From positions 3,641,306 through 3,705,305 of the forward strand of contig NC_023756.2 of NCBI RefSeq assembly GCF_000499845.2: a DNA stretch of 64,000 nucleotides, in the 5' to 3' direction. The notes under the pieces are model-generated. The model saw only the letters and a program-made list of their open reading frames with translations, was not told the origin of the DNA and ran no database searches. Positions 38,376 through 50,630 of the stretch are shown here, in pieces (the first letter of the stretch is position 1; each line of letters begins with the position of its first letter). A program made the translations under genes and the position numbers. The DNA comes from Phaseolus vulgaris. Its lineage: Eukaryota; Streptophyta; Magnoliopsida; Fabales; Fabaceae.

Positions 38376-39377
38376 TTATCCTCCTCTATTAGGGCAATCT
38401 TTTGATAGATGTCCTTCTTTCTGACAAGTATAACACTTTCTCTCTGATGAAAGTTGAGGACAATCTTTCTTCAAATGGGTTCCAGCACAGTGATAACATG
38501 TGGGTCTCCATGGTTGTTGTTGCTGAAACTGTGGGAGAGATGTTCCTGTCCTATGTTGTGGAGGTCTAGCATAAGGTTTATGTTGTTGATGCTGCACCTT
38601 GGCCTTCCCACTGGAAGACCCTCCTTGGTGTGATCTGATCACCCTGGAATCACCATTTTCCAGGGTCTCCACCATCTTCGCCTTCTCCACCAAGGCGGGA
38701 AACTCTCTAATGCACATAGGAGCTATAGTCTTCTTCAACTCATGTTTTAGACCTTCTTCAAACTTCCTACACCTCCAAGCCTCAGAGGTAGCTTGGGTGT
38801 AGAATCTAGCTAGGTACTCAAACCTAGTAGCATATGCATTCACTGACATCTCTCCCTGTTCCAACCTGAGGAATTCAGCTTCCTTTGCAAACCTTGCACT
38901 ATCTGGAAAATATTTCTCTAAAAACTTCACTCTGAAACTCTCCCAGTCTAATACTTCATCTCTGGCTTCCATCATCTGTTGAGCTCCCATCCACCAGAAC
39001 TCTGCTTCTCCAGACAATAAATATGTAGCAAATACCAATTTCTTATCCTCAGGGCAGGAGGTTGCCCTAAAGATCTTCTCTAAATCTCTTATCCATTGGT
39101 CTGCTTGGTCAGGAGTGGCATTCCCAGTGAACTTAGGTGGGTTGTGTCTCATGAACTCTGTCAGTCCCATCTGCTTCTGAGACTGACTGACATGGGAAGT
39201 TGTTGCACCAGATCTAGCAGTCTCCCAATGATGCATTGCTGCCTGGTGATTCTGAGCCATTGCCATATTCTGTTGTTGGATAGCATTTGTCATCATCTCA
39301 ATAGCCCTGGCAATCTGGTTCATCTCAGAAGAAGGTTGGGGAGGGGTAGGAGGTCTAGGAGCCATGCTATACAACAA
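38376..39377 (-). CDS. Gypsy gag, copy 1
   Basis: 333 residues: a glutamine-rich N-terminus, the retrotransposon gag core (FTGNATPDQADQWIRDLEKI, then FWWMGAQQMM) and two CCHC knuckles (CYHCAGTHLKKDC and CYTCQKEGHLSKDC). It forms the virus-like particle and binds RNA in active elements. The frame is open. Start chosen at the first ATG about 115 bases after the primer site. Confidence 0.85.
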   Translation of the reverse strand: MLYSMAPRPPTPPQPSSEMNQIARAIEMMTNAIQQQNMAMAQNHQAAMHHWETARSGATTSHVSQSQKQMGLTEFMRHNPPKFTGNATPDQADQWIRDLEKIFRATSCPEDKKLVFATYLLSGEAEFWWMGAQQMMEARDEVLDWESFRVKFLEKYFPDSARFAKEAEFLRLEQGEMSVNAYATRFEYLARFYTQATSEAWRCRKFEEGLKHELKKTIAPMCIREFPALVEKAKMVETLENGDSRVIRSHQGGSSSGKAKVQHQQHKPYARPPQHRTGTSLPQFQQQQPWRPTCYHCAGTHLKKDCPQLSSERKCYTCQKEGHLSKDCPNRGG

Positions 39378-39506
39378 AAAAGAAAGATTTAGGATGAATC
39401 TAAAAAATCATAACTATGTAGTTTTACTAACAAACTAACTAAAGCACACATAAACAATCCCATAACCCTTAGGTCTCCTAAGGTTCGAACAGCTCTGATA
39501 CCATAA

Positions 39507-41286
39507 TGTAACATCCTTAATTTTTCCCATATATAATGTAATAAAAGTAAAACAAGCAATATCTAATTACAAATAACATATACTACTTTCTCATATGTGT
39601 ATCTCAAAAGAAATATCCCTCTTCATAGGGATTTAATATATATACATCTAAAGTTTTAACAACAAAACAAAACATTCAAATAAAACTATCTCATTCTCCA
39701 GCTGTTCACTAAGGAGCTCTATCACCTGAAATCTCATCTGCTCCCATGTAAAACACGATCATCACAGATAAAGAAACAAACACAAACAAATAACAGGGTA
39801 AGCTATCTATATAAAAAGTTTTGATATAATTTAAATTTCAAATTAATAAGCATAATTCATCAATTCTCATATGATTTCTCAAACCATCAAGTGTCTATTA
39901 CATTCATAAAATTCATCTTTCATATGTCAGACTTTTACTGACTCACAACACATAGACACTTGACTCTACTTCCGGAAGACTCGTGTATTGAAATTAGCAT
40001 CCAGAGACCTGCACCTGTCATACTACTGCTGTGAAACCCACACAGCCATGCACATAATTATCTCAATATCTCATCATCTCATCATCTTCATATGACAGGG
40101 TAAATCCATTTGATATGCTCTGATCAGTTCTTTCAAACCTCAGAATCAGCCAAATGGACCTCCTTCGACTCTCACCAACTGAATAACTTCATCTATTTGA
40201 TTCCATTATATCAGTAGAGTCAGGATCGTCTCATTCACAGGACACTCACAAATCAATACACCCTAATAACAATCTCAACATGGTATTTCCTTTCCTGAAA
40301 ATACTACATCTTGATCACACTTTAACCTCATTACATACATCATTTAACATATCAATGCACCACTCAATCACTTCATATATATATATATATATATACTTTC
40401 TAAACAATCCAAATATATCTCAAACTTTACTTAAAACACATAATTAATTCAAAATATATGCTCTTTAAATCAATCATCGTCTGAAATCACACAACCACTT
40501 CTCATCAAACATCTCACTTAAGTAATTCAACCAAAATATTCAAAAAGAATAGTTCAACTCATTTATATTATCATTCAAACACTTTCAATTCTCAATCACA
40601 AACAGTTTCAACAAATTATTCCCATAAAAGATTCAAAATCAACCATTCCAGTCAATATATTACTTTACTCTTCAAGAGAGACAATCCTGCAAGCAAAAAC
40701 AATTAGAATTGGTGACCACGTCACCTCCACATCCAGAATCTTCTAACCTAGGGTTTTATTGAAAATAATAAGACTAGCTTCCCTTACCTGAACTTTAGTT
40801 GATGCTCACTAAGAACTCCAAATCTACCCAAAAGCTTAAAGGTAATTAACCTGCACCACAAAGTCCTAATCAAAATCTAACTATATAATTAGGACCTTGA
40901 GTTAACAGAGATTAACCCTAAAGCTAAAAGAGTCACATGTAAAACTCATGTAGACAACCTATCAAGTTCAAAATTTGACTCAAAGAAAAGGGCAAAAAAT
41001 GAACTTACTCTATTTAGGATTTTGATCGGGCAATCTTGCAGTCTTTGCTGCCAGGAGTCTAATGGCGTACTCTGATCGTCAAACAGATGAACGAGGAGGT
41101 CAGAATCTTAGAGAGAAGGGAGAGAAAGAAAAAGGGAAACTTTTAGAGAGATGGTGGTTATTTTAAAATGAAACCTGGATAACTGAATTTTCTATTTATA
41201 TGTCATTTTCATTTTAATAATAAAATATTCAGGTATCATTTAAAATATATCACTTCTACTCTAAGGTTATTTTCTAGATCCTTACA
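39507..41286 (-). repeat. LTR 2, shared middle LTR of the tandem pair
   Basis: 1780 bases. It serves as 5' LTR of copy 1 and 3' LTR of copy 2. Its left part carries the variants of LTR 3 and its right part those of LTR 1, so it is a recombinant. Confidence 0.92.
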
Positions 41287-41292
41287 TTCTCC

Positions 41293-41529
41293 CTAACAAG
41301 AAAAATTTTCGTCCTCGAAAATTGACTTACCAGAAAAGAGATATGGATAGGTTTCTCTAATGGTTTCTTCTAATTCCCAAGTTGAATCATCAGATTTATC
41401 ATCCCACCCCACCTTCACCATACTGATGGTCTTGCCTCTGAGCTGTTTACTCTGATGGTCTTCAATCCTGACTGGTTTTGCTTCAAAAGACAAGTTATCC
41501 TTGATTTGCACATTATCCACTTCCAACAC
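41293..41529 (-). pseudogene. Gypsy chromodomain region, copy 2
   Basis: Identical to 34904-35140, with the same frame break before it. Confidence 0.75.
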
Positions 41530-41591
41530 ATGACTAGGGTCTGGGATGTACTTCCTTAGCTGTGATACGTGAAAGACATTATGCAGGTTTG

Positions 41592-44291
41592 CTAATTGAG
41601 GAGATAAGCCACTGGACCTATCTTCTTTAGGATCTGATATGGTCCAACAAACTTAGGAGATAACTTCCTTGATTTGATAGCTCGTCCTACACCTTTGGTT
41701 GGTGTCACTCTCATGAACACATGATCTCCAGCTGCAAACTCCAAAGGCTTTCTCCTCTTATCTGCATATGATTTCTGCTTACTTTGAGAAGCTTTCATTT
41801 TGTCTTGTATCTGTTTCACCTTCTCAGTGGTCTGTTGAATTAACTCTGGCCCAACCAAAACTGTTTCACCATCCTTATACCAACATAAAGGAGTTCTGCA
41901 TTTCCTCCCATACAAAGCTGCATATGGTGCCATCCCAATACTGGCATGATAACTATTATTATAAGTAAACTCCACCAGAGGCAACATCTCATCCCAACTT
42001 CCCAGATGATCCAAGATACATGTCCTCAACAGATCTTCTAAGGATTGGATCGTCCTCTCAGACTGCCCATCTGTTTGAGGATGATATGCAGAGCTCATTC
42101 TCAATCTAGTTCCCAAAGAATCTTGTAAACTCTGCCAAAACCGTGAAGTAAACCTAGGATCTCTATCTGAAACAATACTAGAAGGCACCCCATGCAATCT
42201 TACAATCTCTTTGATGTACAATTGTGCCAACTTAGTCATAGATATTCTCAAATTAACTGGAAGAAAATGAGCGCTCTTCGTCAGTCGATCAACTATTACC
42301 CAGACTGCATCATGTCCCCTTACTGATCTTGGTAAATGAGTAACGAAATCCATAGCAATGCTATCCCATTTCCACCCAGGAACATCTAACTGTTGTAACA
42401 AACCACCAGGTCTCTGATGTTCTACCTTTGCCTCCTGACATGTTAAACATGTAGCAACATATAGAGCTATTTCTTTCTTCATGCCTGACCACCAAAATGA
42501 CTCCTTCAAATCTTGGTACATCTTATTCATACCGGGATGTAGACTAAGATAACTCTTGTGACCCTCTTCTAGGATCATTCTCTTCAGTTCTTCATTTGCA
42601 GGTATGCAAATTCTGCCATTAAATCTTAAGATCTCATCTTCTCCCATCACAAAGTCTTTAGCCTGATCTGTACCTAGTAAATCCATAGTACGCTTCAGAG
42701 TAGGATCCTCTAACTGCTTTTCCTTTATCATTCCAAGAAAATCATTAGTTGTAGTTAACTTACTACAACTAATATGATCAACATGAAATTTCACTCCTAA
42801 ATTTAGATCTCTGAATTGCTGAATCAACTTTTGTTCTTCAATCATCATGGTTGACACCTGTACTGACTTTCTACTCAAAGCATCTGCAACTACATTAGCC
42901 TTCCCTGGATGATACATCAGTTGGAAATCATAATCCTTCAAAAACTCCATCCATCTTGTTTGTCTCATATTCAACTCTTTTTGATCAAACAAGTATTTCA
43001 AACTTTTATGGTCACTGAACACCTGAAATTGAGCTCCATATAAATAATGCCTCCAAATCTTCAAAGCAAACACCACAGCTGCCAACTCTAAGTCATGAGT
43101 TGGATAGTTTCTCTCATGAACTTTGAGTTGCCTTGAAGCATATGCAACTGGTCTTTTCTCTTGCATCAAGACACAACCCAAACCCTGATGTGAAGCATCA
43201 CAGTAAACTTCAAAAGGTTTTCCTGTATCAGGAATCACTAACACCGGAGCACTAGTTAACCTTTTCCTCAGCTCTATGAAACTCTCCTCACATCTGTCAG
43301 TCCAAGCAAAAGGTTGATCTTTGCAGGTTAATTGAGTCAAAGGAGCTACTACCCTGGAAAAATCTTCAATGAACCTCCGATAGTAGCCAGCTAGACCCAC
43401 AAAACTCCTTATCTCAGTCACTGTCTTTGGACGTTCCCATTGAAGCACTGCCTCCACTTTGGCTGGATCCACTGAGATCCCCTGAGTTGATATTACATGC
43501 CCTAAGAAGTTGACTTCCTTCAGCCAAAACTCACACTTAGATAATTTAGCATATAATTTCTTCTCCCTCAAAATCTCCAACACTGTCTTCAGATGCTCTT
43601 CATGTTCTCTCTTAGTCCTTGAATAAATAAGTATGTCATCTATAAAGACTATAACAAACTTATCCAAGAACGGACGAAAAATTCTATTCATGTAATCCAT
43701 GAACAAAGCTGGAGCATTTGTTACTCCAAACGGCATCACCACATACTCATAGTGTCCATAACGAGACCTAAAGGCTGTCTTCTGAACATCTTCAGCCTTT
43801 ACCAAAATCTGGTGGTATCCAGATCTCAAATCAATCTTTGAGAACACTGAGGCTCCATGTAACTGATCCATCAAATCATCAATTCTGGGCAGAGGATACT
43901 TGTTCTTGATGGTCAACTTATTCAACTGTCTGTAATCTACACACAAACGAGACCCTCCATCTTTTTTTTTAACTAGAAGCACCGGAGCTCCCCATGGAGA
44001 TACACTTGGTCTGATGAATTGTTTCTCTAACAAATCTTCAACTTGCTTCTTTAGTTCAATCAACTCAGTTGGAGCCATTCTGTAAGGTGCCATTGACACT
44101 GGCCCAGCTTCAGGTACCAAATCAATAGAGAATTCTACTTCTCTCTTAGGAGGTAATCCAGGTATTTCTTCTAGAAATACATCCATGAAATCCTTCACCA
44201 CATGTATACTACTCATTTCTTTTTCGTTCTTAACTTCCATCTGAGTTAAGATTACAAAACACTTTGATCCTTCTTTCAATTCTGACCACAC
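41592..44291 (-). pseudogene. Gypsy pol, copy 2
   Basis: Identical in translation to 35203-37902: reverse transcriptase, RNase H and integrase with intact catalytic motifs, but closed off from protease by the same TAG. Confidence 0.92.
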
Positions 44292-44294
44292 CTG

Positions 44295-44750
44295 CTAAGC
44301 AGACATCACATATGACTTCTTGGAATCTGAAAACACTATTTTCTGTTGACCACAATCTATGAGAATGTGATTGGCAGATAGCCAATCCATCCCTAAGATA
44401 ACATCTAAGTCCTGAAGAGGTAGACAGATCAAATTTATTTTGAACCTGCGTCCCTCTACTATTACTGGACATTCAGAGCAAACTGTAGAGGTCAAAACTT
44501 TTCCTGATGTTGGTGTAGAGACCAACAATTCAAACGACAACTCCTTTACTAGAAGACCCAACTCCGCTACACATAAACTCGACACAAAAGAGTGTGTCGC
44601 TCCAGAATCAAATAAAACTTTCACATATCTACCAGCTATATAACATACACCTTGTACTAAGTTACCTGACTGAGATGCTTCAGCTCCTGACATAGCAAAC
44701 ACCCTTCCAGTTGCTTGGGGTCTACCACCTCCTCCTCTTCCTGACTGCAA
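44295..44750 (-). pseudogene. Gypsy protease, copy 2
   Basis: Identical in translation to 37906-38361, DSGATHSF motif present. Confidence 0.88.
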
Positions 44751-44764
44751 GTTACCTCCAGGAA

Positions 44765-45766
44765 TTATCCTCCTCTATTAGGGCAATCTTTTGATAGATG
44801 TCCTTCTTTCTGACAAGTATAACACTTTCTCTCTGATGAAAGTTGAGGACAATCTTTCTTCAAATGGGTTCCAGCACAGTGATAACATGTGGGTCTCCAT
44901 GGTTGTTGTTGCTGAAACTGTGGGAGAGATGTTCCTGTCCTATGTTGTGGAGGTCTAGCATAAGGTTTATGTTGTTGATGCTGCACCTTGGCCTTCCCAC
45001 TGGAAGACCCTCCTTGGTGTGATCTGATCACCCTGGAATCACCATTTTCCAGGGTCTCCACCATCTTCGCCTTCTCCACCAAGGCGGGAAACTCTCTAAT
45101 GCACATAGGAGCTATAGTCTTCTTCAACTCATGTTTTAGACCTTCTTCAAACTTCCTACACCTCCAAGCCTCAGAGGTAGCTTGGGTGTAGAATCTAGCT
45201 AGGTACTCAAACCTAGTAGCATATGCATTCACTGACATCTCTCCCTGTTCCAACCTGAGGAATTCAGCTTCCTTTGCAAACCTTGCACTATCTGGAAAAT
45301 ATTTCTCTAAAAACTTCACTCTGAAACTCTCCCAGTCTAATACTTCATCTCTGGCTTCCATCATCTGTTGAGCTCCCATCCACCAGAACTCTGCTTCTCC
45401 AGACAATAAATATGTAGCAAATACCAATTTCTTATCCTCAGGGCAGGAGGTTGCCCTAAAGATCTTCTCTAAATCTCTTATCCATTGGTCTGCTTGGTCA
45501 GGAGTGGCATTCCCAGTGAACTTAGGTGGGTTGTGTCTCATGAACTCTGTCAGTCCCATCTGCTTCTGAGACTGACTGACATGGGAAGTTGTTGCACCAG
45601 ATCTAGCAGTCTCCCAATGATGCATTGCTGCCTGGTGATTCTGAGCCATTGCCATATTCTGTTGTTGGATAGCATTTGTCATCATCTCAATAGCCCTGGC
45701 AATCTGGTTCATCTCAGAAGAAGGTTGGGGAGGGGTAGGAGGTCTAGGAGCCATGCTATACAACAA
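44765..45766 (-). CDS. Gypsy gag, copy 2
   Basis: Identical in translation to 38376-39377, with gag core and two CCHC knuckles; open frame of 333 residues. Confidence 0.85.
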   Translation of the reverse strand: MLYSMAPRPPTPPQPSSEMNQIARAIEMMTNAIQQQNMAMAQNHQAAMHHWETARSGATTSHVSQSQKQMGLTEFMRHNPPKFTGNATPDQADQWIRDLEKIFRATSCPEDKKLVFATYLLSGEAEFWWMGAQQMMEARDEVLDWESFRVKFLEKYFPDSARFAKEAEFLRLEQGEMSVNAYATRFEYLARFYTQATSEAWRCRKFEEGLKHELKKTIAPMCIREFPALVEKAKMVETLENGDSRVIRSHQGGSSSGKAKVQHQQHKPYARPPQHRTGTSLPQFQQQQPWRPTCYHCAGTHLKKDCPQLSSERKCYTCQKEGHLSKDCPNRGG

Positions 45767-45895
45767 AAAAGAAAGATTTAGGATGAATCTAAAAAATCAT
45801 AACTATGTAGTTTTACTAACAAACTAACTAAAGCACACATAAACAATCCCATAACCCTTAGGTCTCCTAAGGTTCGAACAGCTCTGATACCATAA

Positions 45896-47663
45896 TGTAA
45901 CATCCTTAATTTTTCCCATATATAATGTAATAAAAGTAAAACAAGCAATATCTAATTACAAATAACATATACTACTTTCTCATATGTGTATCTCAAAAGA
46001 AATATCCCTCTTCATAGGGATTTAATATATATACATCTAAAGTTTTAACAACAAAACAAAACATTCAAATAAAACTATCTCATTCTCCAGCTGTTCACTA
46101 AGGAGCTCTATCACCTGAAATCTCATCTGCTCCCATGTAAAACACGATCATCACAGATAAAGAAACAAACACAAACAAATAACAGGGTAAGCTATCTATA
46201 TAAAAAGTTTTGATATAATTTAAATTTCAAATTAATAAGCATAATTCATCAATTCTCATATGATTTCTCAAACCATCAAGTGTCTATTACATTCATAAAA
46301 TTCATCTTTCATATGTCAGACTTTTACTGACTCACAACACATAGACACTTGACTCTACTTCCGGAAGACTCGTGTATTGAAATTAGCATCCAGAGACCTG
46401 CACCTGTCATACTACTGCTGTGAAACCCACACAGCCATGCACATAATTATCTCAATATCTCATCATCTCATCATCTTCATATGACAGGGTAAATCCATTT
46501 GATATGCTCTGATCAGTTCTTTCAAACCTCAGAATCAGCCAAATGGACCTCCTTCGACTCTCACCAACTGAATAACTTCATCTATTTGATTCCATTATAT
46601 CAGTAGAGTCAGGATCGTCTCATTCACAGGACACTCACAAATCAATACACCCTAATAACAATCTCAACATGGTATTTCCTTTCCTGAAAATACTACATCT
46701 TGATCACACTTTAACCTCATTACATACATCATTTAACATATCAATGCACCACTCAATCACTTCATATATATATATATATATATACTTTCTAAACAATCCA
46801 AATATATCTCAAACTTTACTTAAAACACATAATTAATTCAAAATATATGCTCTTTAAATCAATCATCGTCTGAAATCACACAACCACTTCTCATCAAACA
46901 TCTCACTTAAGTAATTCAACCAAAATATTCAAAAAGAATAGTTCAACTCATTTATATTATCATTCAAACACTTTCAATTCTCAATCACAAATAGTTTCAA
47001 CAAATTATTCCCATAAAAGATTCAAAATCAACCATTCCAGTCAATATATTACTTTACTCTTCAAGAGAGACAATCCTGCAAGCAAAAACAATTAGAATTG
47101 GTGACCACGTCACCTCCACATCCAGAATCTTCTAACCTAGGGTTTTATTGAAAATAATAAGACTAGCTTCCCTTACCTGAACTTTAGTTGATGCTGACTA
47201 AGAGCTCCAAATCTACCCAAAAGCTTAAAGGTAATTAACCTGCACCACAAAGTCTTAATCAAAATCTAACTATATAATTAGGACCTTGAGTTAACAGAGA
47301 TTAACCCTAAAGCTAAAAGAGTCACATGTAAAACTCATGTAGACAACCTATCAAGTTCAAAATTTGACTCAAAGAAAAGGGCAAAAAATGAACTTACTCT
47401 ATTTAGGATTTTGATCGGGCAATCTTGTAGTCTTTGCTGCCAGGAGTCTAATGGCGTACTCTGATTGTCAAACAGATGAACGAGGAGGTCAGAATCTTAG
47501 AGAGAAGGGAGAGAAAGGAAAAGGGAAACTTTTAGAGAGATGGTGGTTATTTTAAAATGAAACCTGGATAACTGAATTTTCTATTTATATGTCATTTTCA
47601 TTTTAATAATAAAATATTCAGGTATCATTTAAAATATATCACTTCTACTCTAAGGTTATTTTC
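45896..47663 (-). repeat. LTR 3, truncated by 12 bases
   Basis: 1768 bases. The outer 5' LTR of the pair. It lacks the first 12 bases of the LTR in element orientation (the TGTAAGGATCTA end) and passes straight into a copia gag frame at 47664. It differs from LTR 1 and LTR 2 at several positions in its right half (for example near 46991, 47196 and 47465). Confidence 0.9.
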
Positions 47664-49223
47664 ATGGAATCCATTGATGCATTAATTTGGGAAGCTGTGG
47701 TCAATGGACCCTATGTGCCAATGCAGGTTGTCAAGGATGAAGAAAAGGTAAAGCCAAGATCAGAATGGAATGAGACCGAAAGGAGGAAGGCTCAACATGA
47801 TCTTGTGGCCAAGAACATCATAACCTCTGCATTGACAATGGATGAGTTCTTCAGGATATCTCAATGTAAGTCAGCTAAGGAGATGTGGGAAGTCTTAGAA
47901 GTGACTCATGAGGGTACTGAAGATGTGAAAAGGTCAAGGAAACATGCGCTCATCCAAGAATATGAACTGTTCAGAACGCAACCCGAGGAGAGCATTGCTG
48001 ATGTGCAGAAAAGATTCACCCATATTGTGAATCACCTCACTGGCTTGGGAAAAGAATTTGACAGAGAGGAACTCAACATAAAGATATTGAAGTGCCTCGA
48101 CAGAAGCTGGCAACCAAAGGTGACAGCTATCTCTGAAAGCCGTGATCTGTCAAAGTTGGGAACTGCTGCACTGTTTGGAAAGCTGATGGAGCATGAGCTA
48201 GAGCTTAAAAGACTTAAAGAGCAGGAAACAACAGAGAGAAAACCCAAAGGTCTTGCACTAAAAGCAACTGAACTAAATGAGATCAAGGAAGAAAAAGTAG
48301 ATGCTGAAGATGATGATACAATCAGCCTTCTTACAAAAAGATTCAGCAAATTCCTGAGGAAGAAAAGCAAAAATAGGAACCAGCAGAAAAGAAGGTATCT
48401 TAAACCCAATGATTCAAATTCCTCTAAATATACTTGCTTTGGATGTGGCAAAACAGGGCATATCAAAACAGATTGTCCAGACAATCAAACAAGGGACAAA
48501 TCTGCCAGCAAGAAATTTGAAAGGAACAAGGGAAGAAGAGCCTACATCTCATGGGAGGAAAATGAAGCATCCTCAACTAGCAGTTCTTCAACAGAAGATG
48601 AGGAGAACAATTTGTGCTTCATGATGAAGGATGAGGAGTCAAACTCTGATTCAGTAAGTAATTTTTCTGTTGATTCTGATAACTATGATGATTTGCTTGC
48701 TGCCTTCAAGGAAACACATGATGAAGCCAATAGGCTAGTTGTAATATGCAATAAGTTGCAAAAGGTAAATAATGTGCTTGCACCTAAAGTAAAAACACTT
48801 GAGGAAGAATTGCATAAAGCCAAAAAAGATTTGGTAAGCCTTGAACTAACTTGCTTGCATGCCTCTATTAAATCCTGTGAAAACTGCAAAAAATTGGAAA
48901 AACAAGTGGAGTATTTGCTGAAAACCCTTTCCAATTTCACCAAGGGAAGAGAAAACCTTGAGTCTCTCCTTGGATCACAGAATGCTGTTTTCAATAAGAA
49001 TGGACTTGGTTATACCCCTGGAAATGTAACCAATGTCAAAAAGCTTTCAAGTTTTTTTGTTCCAGCAAAATCAGTTTTTTCAGCTTTTAACAGTGGCAAA
49101 AAGGCATCTCATGTAACCTGTTTTTACTGCATGAAATCTGGTCATACATCTAGGTCTTGCATTGCTAGAAAACATCTTGTGCCTGAGAACTTAGCAAAAT
49201 GGCTACCAAAGAGAAGGTTTTAA
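47664..49223 (+). pseudogene. Copia gag fragment (SIRE/Maximus-like)
   Basis: 519 residues of a copia gag: MESIDALIWEAVVNGP, then PRSEWNETERRKAQHDL, the UBN2-type core, a CCHC knuckle CFGCGKTGHIKTDC at about residue 253, a coiled-coil-rich acidic middle, and a second knuckle CFYCMKSGHTSRSC. The N-terminus is missing: the frame opens where the gypsy LTR stops, in the middle of the gag domain. It ends in a TAA before protease. No LTR belongs to it. Confidence 0.85.
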
Positions 49224-49257
49224 TCTGTGCTGGACCCTATACTGAAAAGGGTACCAT

Positions 49258-49826
49258 TTGTATCATTTTTATTTTGTTTTGCAGATTGGCAGCAAGAAAA
49301 ATCAGTGGTACTTGGATAGTGGCTGTTCCAAGCATATGACTGGAGATCTTACAAAGTTTACCAGCTTGAAGCTCAAAGCAGAAGGACATGTAACCTATGG
49401 TGATAATAACCGAGGGAGGATTTTGGGCAGAGGCACTGTTGGAACAGGGAACTCAACAACCATTGAGAACGTGTTGTATGTAGAAGGACTCAAGCATAGT
49501 CTTCTCAGCATAAGTCAGCTTTGTGACAAAGGATACAAAGTGAATTTTGAGTCAAATGGCTGCACAATCTCAAGTAATTCATCTAGTAAGGTACTGTTTA
49601 CTGGTAAGAGAGTGAATAACATTTGTCTGTTGAATATCATGGAAACTAACTCTTCAAATGAGTGTTTGCTGTCCAGAAGTGATGAGTCTTGGTTGTGGCA
49701 CAGGAGGTTAGCTCACATACACACAAATCACTTGAATAAATTGAAATCTAAAGATTTAGTTTCTGGTTTGCCTAACATTAAATTTCAGGACAACAGGCTT
49801 TGTGATGCTTGTGTGAAAGGTAACAT
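49258..49826 (+). pseudogene. Copia protease and pre-integrase fragment
   Basis: Continuation of the copia element: protease WYLDSGCSKHMTGD and the GAG-pre-integrase segment LWHRRLAHIHTNHLNKLKSK ending CDACVKG. At about 49820 the sequence changes abruptly to an Athila-like gag, so integrase and everything after are missing. Confidence 0.85.
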
Positions 49827-50630
49827 GAGGATCCATATTCACATTTGGATACATTTTATGAATTGGTAGGAACAATGGGTTTTCAATCAGGTGATCTTGA
49901 AAATGTTTATATGCGCTTGTTTTCTTTTTCATTGGCAGGAAAGGCTAAGGAATGGCTCAAATCACTTCCAAATTAGAGTCTCACTAGCTGGAAGGATGTA
50001 GAGGAAAAAATTTTGCAAAGATTTTTTCCAATTTCTCGCTACATCAAAGCAAAGTCTGAAATCTCTATGTTCAGACAAGGAGCAAATGAAATCTTTTGTG
50101 ATACATGCGAAAGATTTAAGATGATATTGAGAAAATGCCCAAATCATGGGTTTGAAGATATTGCTCAATTGAGCATATTCCTGAATGGTCTCAGATCTGA
50201 CATAAAAATGCTCCTAGATGCTGCAGCTGGTGGCACAATGATGGCCCTTGATGTAGAACAAGCGACAATAATTATTGATGCATTGGCATCAACTGATTAT
50301 AAAGCCCAACATGATGGACAAGATCTTCAGAATAAAGGGTTGTTAGAAAATGCACTCTTGGCTAAAAATAAGATTCTGACACAGCAGATTGAGCAACTAA
50401 CTACACAAATGGCTAAATTGCCCCAACAATTATATGTTGTTCATTCATCTCAAAGCCAAAGTCAGTCAATCAGGTGTGATTTTTGTGGAGGTGTTCATCC
50501 TAATGGTCACTGTTTTTATCATAACAATTCACCTGAAGTTGAGGATCCATCCATGCTTGAAAGAATGAATAAAGTTGAAGACGCTCTGACAAAGATTGTG
50601 AGTGTGCATGACAATATTGTGAGAGTGTAG
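49827..50630 (+). pseudogene. Athila-like gag fragment
   Basis: Reads through in one frame from 49827 apart from a TAG at 49974-49976 and ends at a TAG at 50628-50630. Landmarks: DTFYELVGTMGFQSGD, LFSFSLAGKAKEWLKSLPN, then LQRFFPISRYIKAKSEISMF and FLNGLRSDIKMLLDAAAGG, a plant retrotransposon gag core; then CDFCGGVHPNGHC, a zinc-knuckle-like motif. The start of gag is missing at the copia junction. Confidence 0.8.

Larger units (their letters stand above)
34898..39506 (-). mobile_element. Tekay-like chromovirus internal region, copy 1
   Basis: Ty3/gypsy internal region with gag, protease, reverse transcriptase, RNase H, integrase and chromodomain in that order, which defines a chromovirus; sequence flavour is Tekay/Del. 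Primer-binding site TGGTATCAGAGC (39492-39503), three bases from LTR 2. The coding region is interrupted by a frame change between gag and protease, a TAG between protease and reverse transcriptase, and a frame change before the chromodomain. The second copy 6389 bases away shares all three lesions. Confidence 0.9.
41287..45895 (-). mobile_element. Tekay-like chromovirus internal region, copy 2
   Basis: Repeat of 34898-39506 with a period of 6389 bases; the encoded proteins are identical as far as I can read. Primer-binding site at 45881-45892. Confidence 0.9.

Noticed and set aside
38361..38376. Possible programmed frameshift between gypsy gag and protease
   Set aside because: No clear slippery heptamer was seen, and the element has other disabling lesions, so ordinary mutation is simpler.
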